Shown: one piece after another, positions 7,945 to 15,846 of the stretch | How positions within the stretch are numbered: the first letter of the stretch is position 1 | Layout: every line of letters begins with the position of its first letter | Assembly: GCA_905215045.1 (NCBI GenBank) | Contig: CAJMOO010000004.1 | Coordinates: 1-47,770 of the forward strand | Origin: an uncultured bacterium | GTDB taxonomy: Bacteria; Bacillota_A; Clostridia; Lachnospirales; Lachnospiraceae | DNA: 47,770 nt | Direction: 5' to 3' | Notes under the pieces: model-generated | What the model was told of the DNA's origin: nothing | Seen by the model: only the letters and a program-made list of their open reading frames with translations | The model's database searches: none | Position numbers and translations under genes: made by a program

Positions 7945-9297
7945 TTATAAGATCAGATCCTGTTCCGGATACATGACCATCTTTTTCTTATTCTTCTGTG
8001 AAAAACCGATCGCCATAGAAATCGGTCCGACACGCCCTAAGTACATGGTAATGATGATAATCACTTTCCCTGCGATTGTCAAATTCGGTGTCAATCCTTT
8101 GGTTAAACCAACTGTCGCGAGTGCTGATACACATTCATAGCATGAATCCATAAAAGTCCCGTGATCAAATACCAACAACAATAACACAGATGTCATCAGC
8201 ACGATCAGGTTGATCACAATGATCGCAAGTGCTTTAGCCAACAGATTCTGTGGAACTCTTCGTTTAAATAACGTAATTGATTCTTCTTGTTTTGCCACAG
8301 AGAGCACACAAAATACAAGAATTGCGAATGTCACTGTCTTGACACCGCCTGCAGTACCAGTTGGTGATCCTCCGATGATCATCAGAAACATAGAAACCAG
8401 CGAAGATGCATCCGTCAATGCGCCCTGTGCTACCGTCTCAAACCCTGCGGTACGTGTCGTCACAGACTGAAACAGTGATGCCTGTATCTTCTGTGGCAAT
8501 GACAGACTCTCCATAGTTGCTGGATTATGATATTCAAACATAAAGATCAATATTGTACCAAACAAGATCAAAAATGACGTAATGGATAACACGATCTTGG
8601 TCTGAAATCTCCATTGTTGTATCATCCTTTTTACAGGAACTTTATCTTTTACGATCTTTTTGAATCCCTGCCAAAGATCTTTCCATACAACAAATCCAAG
8701 ACCTCCCAGGATGATCAGCCCCATTGTCGTAAAATTCATAACTGGATTCGTCACATAGCTTCGCAGACTGTCGTCTCTTACAATATCCATTCCTGCATTA
8801 CAAAATGCCGAGATTGAATTAAAGATTGCTGCCCATACTCCATATCCAATGCCAAATTCCGGCACATACTGAGTCGCATAAAGAACTGCTCCAATTCCTT
8901 CTATGATCCCTGTCCCGATCAGAATCTTCTTAACTAATGGAACTAAACCTGTCATTGTATTAAGACCCATAGACTCCTGAATCAACATTCTATTTCCAAG
9001 AGTGATCCTCTTTCGAAGCATAAAAAACATTCCGGTTGTGATCGTAATGACACCAAGTCCTCCGATCTGTACAAGCAATATGATCACTGCCTGCCCAAAT
9101 ATACTCCAATGTGTCATTGTTGTCTCAACGATCAAACCCGTCACACACACAGATGTTGTTGCTGTAAATAATGCATCAATGTAAGGCGTTGCCTGCCCGC
9201 TTTGTGTTGCGATCGGCAGTGCAAGCAGTATCGATCCTGCAAATATTGTAATTAAAAATCCAAGCAATATGACCTGAACCGGTCGTAACTCTTTCAT
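7945..9297 (-). CDS. ktrB: Potassium uptake channel subunit (KtrB/TrkH family)
   Basis: Integral membrane potassium channel-like transporter of 450 residues, the KtrB size, with four M1-P-M2 repeats. The first selectivity-filter region reads ATTSVCVTGL near residue 50. Later pore loops are ISAFCNAGMD, VTTRTAGFETV and VSALATVGLTKGLTP. A GGSPTGTAGG segment lies in the M2C2 loop that forms the intramembrane gate. It pairs with the RCK subunit immediately downstream. This pair heads an operon with a methyltransferase, nfeD and SPFH genes. No clear promoter is visible in the 70 bp upstream, which is mostly the pfkA terminator. Known Ktr systems are often controlled by c-di-AMP, but no riboswitch is visible here. 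Confidence 0.94.
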   Translation of the reverse strand: MKELRPVQVILLGFLITIFAGSILLALPIATQSGQATPYIDALFTATTSVCVTGLIVETTMTHWSIFGQAVIILLVQIGGLGVITITTGMFFMLRKRITLGNRMLIQESMGLNTMTGLVPLVKKILIGTGIIEGIGAVLYATQYVPEFGIGYGVWAAIFNSISAFCNAGMDIVRDDSLRSYVTNPVMNFTTMGLIILGGLGFVVWKDLWQGFKKIVKDKVPVKRMIQQWRFQTKIVLSITSFLILFGTILIFMFEYHNPATMESLSLPQKIQASLFQSVTTRTAGFETVAQGALTDASSLVSMFLMIIGGSPTGTAGGVKTVTFAILVFCVLSVAKQEESITLFKRRVPQNLLAKALAIIVINLIVLMTSVLLLLVFDHGTFMDSCYECVSALATVGLTKGLTPNLTIAGKVIIIITMYLGRVGPISMAIGFSQKNKKKMVMYPEQDLIL

Positions 9298-9322
9298 AAA
9301 ATAATGCTCCTATATAGAGAAA

Positions 9323-9354
9323 TAGAGGAATCCTAGATAAACAGGATTCCTCTA
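9323..9354 (-). terminator. Rho-independent terminator after pfkA
   Basis: A perfect 12-bp stem (TAGAGGAATCCT / AGGATTCCTCTA) with an 8-base loop lies 14 bp beyond the pfkA stop. On the minus strand it is followed by TTTCTCTATAT, a modest U-rich tail. It separates dnaE-pfkA from the ktrB operon. Confidence 0.75.
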
Positions 9355-9368
9355 AGATCATGTTTTAT

Positions 9369-10358
9369 TTATTTTCCTAATAAATGTGCGATCTGAAGCT
9401 GATATTCATCGATATCTTTTGTCATTGCGAGTCCTTCATCAATGTCCATATCCATGAATCTTCCGTTCTGGTATCCAACAACACGGTTTGTCTTTCCTGC
9501 ACATAATAAGTCAACTGCGTAAGCACCCATCATAGAAGCGTATACACGGTCTTTTGCTGTTGGGCTTCCACCACGCTGCATATGTCCAAGGATTGTAGCA
9601 CGTGTTTCAATACCTGTTGCAGATTCGATTCTCTTCGCCATGCTGTAAGAATGTCCAACACCCTCGGCATTGATTACCATATGATGTGTTTTACCTTTTG
9701 CTCTGTTACGAAGTAAATGTTCGATGATCTGCTGTTCTACCTTAGGAAGGTTTCCATCAAAGCTTTCTGGAATCAGGATATCTTCTGCTCCTGTTGCCAT
9801 ACCACACCATAATGCAATATATCCAGCTCCACGTCCCATAACCTCTACGATACTACATCTTTCATGAGATGTTGATGTATCACGGATCTTATCGATCGCT
9901 TCCATAGCTGTGTTAACAGCTGTATCGAATCCGATCGTATATTCTGTACAAGCGATATCTAAGTCGATTGTTCCTGGAACACCGATTGTGTTGATTCCAA
10001 GTGCGGCTAATTTTCTAGCTCCCTGGAAAGAACCGTCTCCACCGATAACTACCAGTCCTTCGATTCCGTGTGCTTTACAGATCTCAGCTCCACGCTTCTG
10101 TCCTTCTTCTGTCTTAAATTCTTCACATCTTGCTGTGAAAAGGATTGTACCTCCACGGAAAATAGTATCCGCTGTTTCTTTTGGTGTTAAGTCGATGATG
10201 TCTTCGTTTAATAATCCGTTATAACCTTTACGGATTCCCTTAACATTTAATCCTCTTTCTTTACCGATTCTGGCTACGGCACGTACTGCTGCGTTCATAG
10301 CAGGTGCGTCTCCACCACTTGTTAAAACTCCAATTGTTTTAATTTTTGGTTTTCCCAT
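9369..10358 (-). CDS. pfkA: ATP-dependent 6-phosphofructokinase
   Basis: Phosphorylates fructose 6-phosphate to fructose 1,6-bisphosphate in glycolysis, normally as an allosteric homotetramer. The ATG at 10358 is preceded by GGAGG nine bases upstream and gives MGKPKIKTIGVLTSGGDAPA (329 residues). An open frame 26 codons further upstream is rejected. The ATP-binding GGDGSFQGA has Gly where PPi-dependent enzymes have Asp, so it uses ATP. The catalytic segment reads PGTIDLDI instead of the textbook PGTIDNDI: both Asp are kept and the Asn between them is Leu. The effector/substrate segment MGRGAGYIALW is present. It follows dnaE by 87 bp and is closed by its own terminator. A dnaE-pfkA-pyk order is common in Firmicutes, but no pyruvate kinase follows here. 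Confidence 0.96.
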   Translation of the reverse strand: MGKPKIKTIGVLTSGGDAPAMNAAVRAVARIGKERGLNVKGIRKGYNGLLNEDIIDLTPKETADTIFRGGTILFTARCEEFKTEEGQKRGAEICKAHGIEGLVVIGGDGSFQGARKLAALGINTIGVPGTIDLDIACTEYTIGFDTAVNTAMEAIDKIRDTSTSHERCSIVEVMGRGAGYIALWCGMATGAEDILIPESFDGNLPKVEQQIIEHLLRNRAKGKTHHMVINAEGVGHSYSMAKRIESATGIETRATILGHMQRGGSPTAKDRVYASMMGAYAVDLLCAGKTNRVVGYQNGRFMDMDIDEGLAMTKDIDEYQLQIAHLLGK

Positions 10359-10445
10359 TTGCAATATCCTCCAATTATTAATCCATACAATTCTTAACTT
10401 GGCTTTTATTCTAATCCATTTAAAGAAATTTTTCAATAGTCTTTG

Positions 10446-13400
10446 TTATATTCCTAACGATCTAACCCGAATATTTTCTTTTCCATATCGTTTTTCGAGA
10501 TCAAATAATAAATTCTCGTCACCAGAAACCATATAATCTCTCCCTAGACGATTCACAGCACGTTCTGTTTTGCAATAGATCACCACTGGATTTTTACCGG
10601 GATAGGAAGTTAAAATGCCTTTTAATGCATCCTCTTCTTTAAAAAATACTTCTTTATCCGCAAATTGTACCCATAATTCCTGTCTGCTATCCTCAAAACT
10701 GATGATCTGATTACAGATGACTTTGCTTTCTTCTTCAGAAATCTGTGTTGTTCCTTTGATAAATACTTTGGCATCTTCTCTTAAAATAGACTGATATGTC
10801 GCATACTGTCTTGGAAATACGACAACTTCCACGGTTCCTCTTAAGTCTTCCAGTGTGATAAATGCCATATTCTGATTCTTCTTCGTAAGTTTCACACTCA
10901 TCTCACTGATCAAACCGCCAATGATACAGCTTTCCCGATCGTGAATCTTTGTCTTTCCTGTTTCTTCATCGATCACAAAATCAGAAGTATGTGCTGTTAC
11001 ACTTCGTTCAAGGCGTTCTATATCATCCTCTAAAGGATGTCCACTGACGTAGATCCCAAGCACTTCCTTTTCCATGGCAAGTTTCTGCTCTTTCTCATAT
11101 TCCCCAACATCTGGATAGGAAATCTGAAAAGACTGCTGGTCTTCTTCTCCAAGAAGATCCATCAGACTCATCTGTCCTGCGATCTCATTTTTCCGTTCTT
11201 TCTGGATACTATCGATCACACTGGCGTAGACGATCATCTGCTGCTTTCTTGTTACATGAAAACAATCTAAAGCTCCCGATTTGATCAGATTTTCTACAGT
11301 TCGTTTATTGATCTCTTTGCTTGATAATCGTTCCACGAGATCTTTAAAATCTCTGTATGGTCCATTTAAATTTCGTTCTCTTATGATCGCTTCAATGACT
11401 GGCCGTCCCAGACTCTTGATCGCAGTCAGTCCATAGCGGATATTTCCATGGTCTACAGAGAACGCACCCTCTCCATAGTTAATATCTGGTGGCAAAATCT
11501 TAATTCCTAATTTCTTGCAGGCATAACTGTATTCTGAAATCTTGTTTGTATTTCCAAGAACAGAGGTTAACAAGGCTGCCATAAATTCTACTGGATAATG
11601 GCATCTTAAATAGGCTGTACGATAGGCAACTACTGCATATGCTGCCGCATGAGATTTGTTAAATGCATATTTTGCAAAGTCTAACATCTCATCCCAGATC
11701 TGGTTCGCTGTCTTTTCATCAATACCGTTATTGATACATCCTGGAATTCCTTCTTCTTCATTTCCATAAACGAAATTCTGTCGTTCTTTGATCATGACAT
11801 CGCCTTTTTTCTTGGACATCGCACGACGTACAAGGTCACTTCGTCCAAGTGTATATCCGGCTAGTTTCATAACGATCTGCATAACCTGTTCCTGATAAAC
11901 GATACATCCATAGGTTGGCTCCAGAATCTCTTCCATCTGTTCACATTCATAATGTATACTTTCCTGATGATTCTTTCCCTCAATGTACCGTGGAATAAAA
12001 TCCATTGGTCCCGGTCGATACAAAGAAATTCCAGCAATGATATCTTCCATATTCTGTGGTTTTAGTTCTTTCATAAATGACTTCATTCCTGAACTTTCCA
12101 ACTGAAACACACCTTCTGTATGACCATTTCCGATCATCTCATAAACTTCTTTGTCTGTCGGATCAATTTTCGTGATATCAAAATCCGGCACTTTTCTTCG
12201 CACCATTTTCTCTGCATCCTGAATGACTGTTAATGTACGAAGTCCCAAAAAGTCCATCTTCAATAGACCAAGTTCTTCAATCGTTGTCATCGTAAACTGA
12301 GTAACAGCTGCGTTATCTGCACCTGTTGCTAATGGCACATATTCATCAATCGCTGTCTTACCGATCACGACCCCAGCTGCATGCATGGAGGCATGTCTTG
12401 GAAGTCCTTCTAGTCTCTTCGACATATCGATCAGATAATGTGTTTCTTCGTCCTGCTCATAAGCATTTCTCAAGTCCTTGCTGATCTTTAATGCTTTATC
12501 GATCGTAATATTTAATTCATTTGGAACCATCTTTGATATTCCATCTACTTTTGCATATGGAATATCCAAAACTCTTCCGACATCACGGATCACGGCCCTT
12601 GCAGCCATAGTTCCAAAAGTGATGATCTGTACCACTTGATCTTTCCCGTATTTTCTTACAACATAATCAATGACTTCCTGTCTTCTCTCATAACAGAAAT
12701 CCACGTCGATATCGGGCATGGATACACGTTCTGGATTTAAGAAACGTTCAAACAGCAGTTGATACCGGATCGGATCGATATCTGTGATCTCCAAACAGTA
12801 AGAAACGATACTTCCGGCTGCGGAACCACGACCAGGTCCCACTGCGATCCCATGTTCTTTTGCATAATGAATGAAATCCCATACAATCAGAAAATAATCC
12901 ACATATCCCATATTTTCAATAGTTTTCAATTCATAATCCAGCCGCTCTCTCAATTCTTTTGTAATATTCGGATAACGACGTTTTAAGCCTTCTTCGCATA
13001 AATGGTTCAGATACGTAACTGCAGTGTATCCTTCTGGCACATCGTATTCTGGCACTTTCTGTTCTCCAAATACGATTTCAACATTACAACGTTTGGCAAT
13101 CTTGCCTGTATTCTCGATCGCTTCTCTTGCATATGGGAACAATCTCTGCATTTCTTCCGGAGATTTTAAATAATACTGACCTCCTTCATAACGCATACGG
13201 TCTTCATCCTGCACTTTCTTCCCCGTCTGGATACAAAGCAGGATATCATGTGCCTCGGCATCTTCTTTAAATGTATAATGAATATCATTTGTAGCAACCA
13301 GATCAATTCCTGTCTCTTTTGACATCTTAAGCAGTGCCGTGTTTACTTTTGTCTGATCTGGAATTCCGTGATCTTGCAGTTCCAGGAAGAAATTGTCTTT

Positions 13401-13901
13401 TCCAAAAAGATCCTGTAATCTCAACGCCGTATTCTTTGCTTTTTCGTAGTTATTTTCACGGATATAAGTTGCAACTTCCCCAGCAAGACATGCACTTAAT
13501 GCGATCAGACCTTCCTTGTATTCTTCCAGAACTTCATAATCTACTCGTGGCTTGTAATAAAATCCTTCGGTAAACCCCCTGGAAACGATCTTCATCAAGT
13601 TATGGTAACCCGTGTCATTTTGGGCAAGAAGTACCAGGTGATAGTATCTTTTATCTCCCTGACTGGCTTCTTTATCGAATCTCGAACCAGTTGTTACATA
13701 AATCTCGCATCCAATGATCGGTTTGATCCCTTCTGCTTTCGCTGCCCTGTAAAAATCGATCACTCCGTACATCGCTCCATGATCGGTGATCGCAATGCTG
13801 TCCATGCCAAGCTCTTTTGCCTGATGAACCAGCTCTTTGATCTTACTGGAACCATCCAGCAGACTGTATTCTGTATGGACATGTAAATGTGTAAAACTCA
13901 T
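10446..13901 (-). CDS. dnaE: DNA polymerase III subunit alpha (DnaE)
   Basis: C-family replicative polymerase of 1151 residues. It begins with the PHP domain (SFTHLHVHTEYSLLDGSSKI, residues 2-21, with HVHTEYS metal ligands). The palm carries VGPGRGSAAGSIVSYCL (about 361) and the catalytic aspartates in MPDIDVDFCYERR (about 403-415). Thumb and fingers follow (QLESSGMKSF; YQEQVMQI; AMSKKKGD). A C-terminal OB-fold (ESCIIGGLISEMSVKLTKKN, then TLEDLRGTVEVVVFPRQY, about 1000-1050) contacts DNA. No 3'-5' exonuclease insert (DnaQ-type) is seen, so it is DnaE1 rather than PolC. Its AGAGGG ribosome binding site lies just upstream, and it is divergent from murF. Confidence 0.97.
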   Translation of the reverse strand: MSFTHLHVHTEYSLLDGSSKIKELVHQAKELGMDSIAITDHGAMYGVIDFYRAAKAEGIKPIIGCEIYVTTGSRFDKEASQGDKRYYHLVLLAQNDTGYHNLMKIVSRGFTEGFYYKPRVDYEVLEEYKEGLIALSACLAGEVATYIRENNYEKAKNTALRLQDLFGKDNFFLELQDHGIPDQTKVNTALLKMSKETGIDLVATNDIHYTFKEDAEAHDILLCIQTGKKVQDEDRMRYEGGQYYLKSPEEMQRLFPYAREAIENTGKIAKRCNVEIVFGEQKVPEYDVPEGYTAVTYLNHLCEEGLKRRYPNITKELRERLDYELKTIENMGYVDYFLIVWDFIHYAKEHGIAVGPGRGSAAGSIVSYCLEITDIDPIRYQLLFERFLNPERVSMPDIDVDFCYERRQEVIDYVVRKYGKDQVVQIITFGTMAARAVIRDVGRVLDIPYAKVDGISKMVPNELNITIDKALKISKDLRNAYEQDEETHYLIDMSKRLEGLPRHASMHAAGVVIGKTAIDEYVPLATGADNAAVTQFTMTTIEELGLLKMDFLGLRTLTVIQDAEKMVRRKVPDFDITKIDPTDKEVYEMIGNGHTEGVFQLESSGMKSFMKELKPQNMEDIIAGISLYRPGPMDFIPRYIEGKNHQESIHYECEQMEEILEPTYGCIVYQEQVMQIVMKLAGYTLGRSDLVRRAMSKKKGDVMIKERQNFVYGNEEEGIPGCINNGIDEKTANQIWDEMLDFAKYAFNKSHAAAYAVVAYRTAYLRCHYPVEFMAALLTSVLGNTNKISEYSYACKKLGIKILPPDINYGEGAFSVDHGNIRYGLTAIKSLGRPVIEAIIRERNLNGPYRDFKDLVERLSSKEINKRTVENLIKSGALDCFHVTRKQQMIVYASVIDSIQKERKNEIAGQMSLMDLLGEEDQQSFQISYPDVGEYEKEQKLAMEKEVLGIYVSGHPLEDDIERLERSVTAHTSDFVIDEETGKTKIHDRESCIIGGLISEMSVKLTKKNQNMAFITLEDLRGTVEVVVFPRQYATYQSILREDAKVFIKGTTQISEEESKVICNQIISFEDSRQELWVQFADKEVFFKEEDALKGILTSYPGKNPVVIYCKTERAVNRLGRDYMVSGDENLLFDLEKRYGKENIRVRSLGI

Positions 13902-13946
13902 GAGCCCTCTTTTCTAATATGTTTTTTGTATTTTCTGGCTATCATT

Positions 13947-13976
13947 TTATCATACAACTTCATTTTATGCTATAAT
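13947..13976 (+). promoter_or_regulatory. Extended -10 promoter for murF
   Basis: TTATCA (13947-13952), an 18-bp spacer and TATAAT (13971-13976) with a TGC extended -10 (13968-13970) lie 87 bp before the murF start, in the 140-bp gap between divergent dnaE and murF. The long leader (about 80 nt) has no obvious structure. Confidence 0.6.
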
Positions 13977-14062
13977 CTGTAGATAACAGCATAAATTTTT
14001 TAAACCATTATCATTGATCACACCTATGCTGAAATCTAACAGTGAAAGAAACGAGGTTTTCT

Positions 14063-15421
14063 ATGGAGAATATAACAATTCAAGACATTTTAGAAGCAAC
14101 AGACGGAACACTTTTATGTGGTGATCCTTCCATGAAGATTGACCACTTAAGTACGAATTCTATGGAGATCGGTCCTAACACTTTATTTGTACCGATCATC
14201 GGAGAACGTGTTGATGCCCATATTTTTATTCCTAATGCATTAAAAGAAGGCGGTGCCTGCTTAACACAAGAACATACAGAAGCTTCAGGAAATGCTCCAT
14301 ACATCAAAGTTCCTGATACTTTGACAGCCATGCAGCAGATTGCTGCCTATTACAGAAATAAAATGTCTCTTCCGATCATCGGCGTTACTGGAAGTGTTGG
14401 TAAAACAACAACCCGCGAGATGATCGCACATGTTTTAAAGGGCAAATACAAAGTATTTGAAACGATTGGCAATCAAAACAGTCAGGTTGGTGTTCCATTA
14501 ACATTAGATCATCTGACATCCGAAGATGAGATCGGTGTTCTTGAGATGGGAATGAGTGAAAAGGGACAGATCACAACTCTTGGTAATATCATCCATCCAA
14601 ACGTTGGTGTTGTCACAAATGTTGGTGTTTCACACATTGAGATGATGGGTTCCCGAGACAATATCTGTATCGAAAAATTAGATATCCAGAATGGTCTGCC
14701 TGAAGATGGTGTCCTATTCTTAAATGGAGATAATGATATGATCCGTAAACATATCGATTATGTCAAAAAACCATATGAATTTTACGGTTTCGCAGATGAT
14801 TGTACTTACCGTGCAGAAAAAATCCGTGAAAAAGGTGGACAGACTTTATTTGAATTCCACTATGGTGATATGAAAGAACCTATCACTTTAAATGTACTTG
14901 GAAAGCATAATGTATCCAATGCATTAGCCGCCATTGCGATCGGACTTCGCTATGATGTTCCAATGAGTGCGATCAAGGCACAGTTATCCACATTTTCTGG
15001 TCAGCGACAGAATATTATCCACGTTAACGACTATATTCTGATCGATGATGCGTATAATGCAAGTCCAGATTCTATGAAAGCAAGTTTAAGTATTTTATCT
15101 GAATTTAAGACTCGTGGAAGAAAGATCGCTGTCTTATCTGACATGTTAGAACTTGGACCAGATTCACCGGAATACCACAAAGAAGTGGGATGTTTTATCG
15201 CCACAACAAAAGTGACAGATCTCTTTATCACTGGTGAACTTTCCAGACATTATATTGAGGAAGCATGGAAGGAAAATCCTTCTCTTCATACCCGTGCATT
15301 TTCTTCTAACGGAGAACTGATCGCTTTCCTTGAAACTTACTTAAAGAAGAACGATGTCGTACTGATCAAAGGTTCTAACGGCATGAATCTTAAAGAAGTA
15401 AGTAAAGCTTTGATGGCTTGA
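14063..15421 (+). CDS. murF: UDP-N-acetylmuramoyl-tripeptide--D-alanyl-D-alanine ligase
   Basis: Final cytoplasmic step of the peptidoglycan precursor: ATP-dependent addition of D-Ala-D-Ala to UDP-MurNAc-tripeptide. The ATG at 14063 follows AACGAGG by six bases. A GTG seven codons upstream is open but overlaps that site, so 452 residues is preferred. The N-terminal uracil-binding domain reads IQDILEATDGTLLCG. The P-loop is GVTGSVGKTTTREMIAHVL (about residues 110-128), followed by the characteristic TIGNQNSQVGVPLTL, the Mg-binding EMGMSEKGQI, the central HNVSNALAAIAIGL and the C-terminal DDAYNASPDSM and LIKGSNGMNLKEV. It stands alone, not in a dcw cluster; cstA follows under its own promoter. 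Confidence 0.96.
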   Translation: MENITIQDILEATDGTLLCGDPSMKIDHLSTNSMEIGPNTLFVPIIGERVDAHIFIPNALKEGGACLTQEHTEASGNAPYIKVPDTLTAMQQIAAYYRNKMSLPIIGVTGSVGKTTTREMIAHVLKGKYKVFETIGNQNSQVGVPLTLDHLTSEDEIGVLEMGMSEKGQITTLGNIIHPNVGVVTNVGVSHIEMMGSRDNICIEKLDIQNGLPEDGVLFLNGDNDMIRKHIDYVKKPYEFYGFADDCTYRAEKIREKGGQTLFEFHYGDMKEPITLNVLGKHNVSNALAAIAIGLRYDVPMSAIKAQLSTFSGQRQNIIHVNDYILIDDAYNASPDSMKASLSILSEFKTRGRKIAVLSDMLELGPDSPEYHKEVGCFIATTKVTDLFITGELSRHYIEEAWKENPSLHTRAFSSNGELIAFLETYLKKNDVVLIKGSNGMNLKEVSKALMA

Positions 15422-15450
15422 TTGTATCAAAAATAGAACATTATTTTCTC

Positions 15451-15479
15451 TTGACATTCTTTTTTTACAGGACTATTAT
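15451..15479 (+). promoter_or_regulatory. Promoter of the T-box / cstA transcription unit
   Basis: TTGACA (15451-15456), 17-bp spacer and TATTAT (15474-15479), a near-consensus vegetative promoter 30 bp after the murF stop. Transcription would start near 15486, just before Stem I of the T-box leader, so the leader has its own strong promoter and is not simply read through from murF. Confidence 0.8.
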
Positions 15480-15485
15480 GAGTGC

Positions 15486-15769
15486 AACGAAATACAGAAT
15501 GCAATGAGCAGGACACATCGATATTTGAATTCTTTTCCAGAGAGTTGCCGGTTGCTGTGAGGCAATAAAGAACTTATATCCATATCCCCTGCGAGCAGTC
15601 AGCTGAACATGATAATTCATTAGTAAGTGCGACCGGGATCCTTCCGTTATCAAGGAGCACATTAAATGATGTGACTAAGGGATTACGATTTGAGTAATAA
15701 AAAGAAGTGGTACCGCGGAGAATATTCGTCTTCTGGAATGCTGAGCAAGCATTTCAGGAGATTTTTTTT
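15486..15769 (+). promoter_or_regulatory. T-box riboswitch (tRNA-sensing leader) upstream of cstA
   Basis: A full T-box leader. The distal Stem I motif CCAGAGAGTTGCCGGTTGCT starts at 15537. The GCAGG/CCTGC helix (15508-15512 / 15588-15592) has a k-turn-like TGA...GAG below it. The T-box AAGTGGTACCGCGG lies at about 15705-15718, and an intrinsic terminator ends the leader. The antiterminator bulge reads TGGT, which pairs with a tRNA ending ACCA, so the discriminator base is A. The specifier must lie in the 3' side of Stem I (15571-15587). By distance to the GAGCA k-turn (compare glyQS) ATC (Ile, 15584-15586) is the first candidate, with TAT (Tyr) or TTA/CTT (Leu) possible. I could not settle it by hand. 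Confidence 0.9.
15729..15769 (+). terminator. Regulated terminator of the T-box leader
   Basis: A 14-bp stem, TCTTCTGGAATGCT / AGCATTTCAGGAGA with two G-U pairs and the loop GAGCA, is followed by TTTTTTTT (15762-15769). Its 5' arm lies just after the T-box and would compete with the antiterminator, as in canonical T-box switches. Confidence 0.92.
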
Positions 15770-15846
15770 ACTCATTTTTATTGTATCCTGTGTTTTGAAT
15801 ACATTTTATTTTATGATAGAGTTTATTTTAAGAGGAGTGATTAAGA

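Noticed and set aside
15571..15592. Firm assignment of the T-box specifier to Ile
   Set aside because: The upper Stem I pairing can be drawn in two ways and no loop-E AGUA/GAA signature fixes the frame, so only candidates are given.
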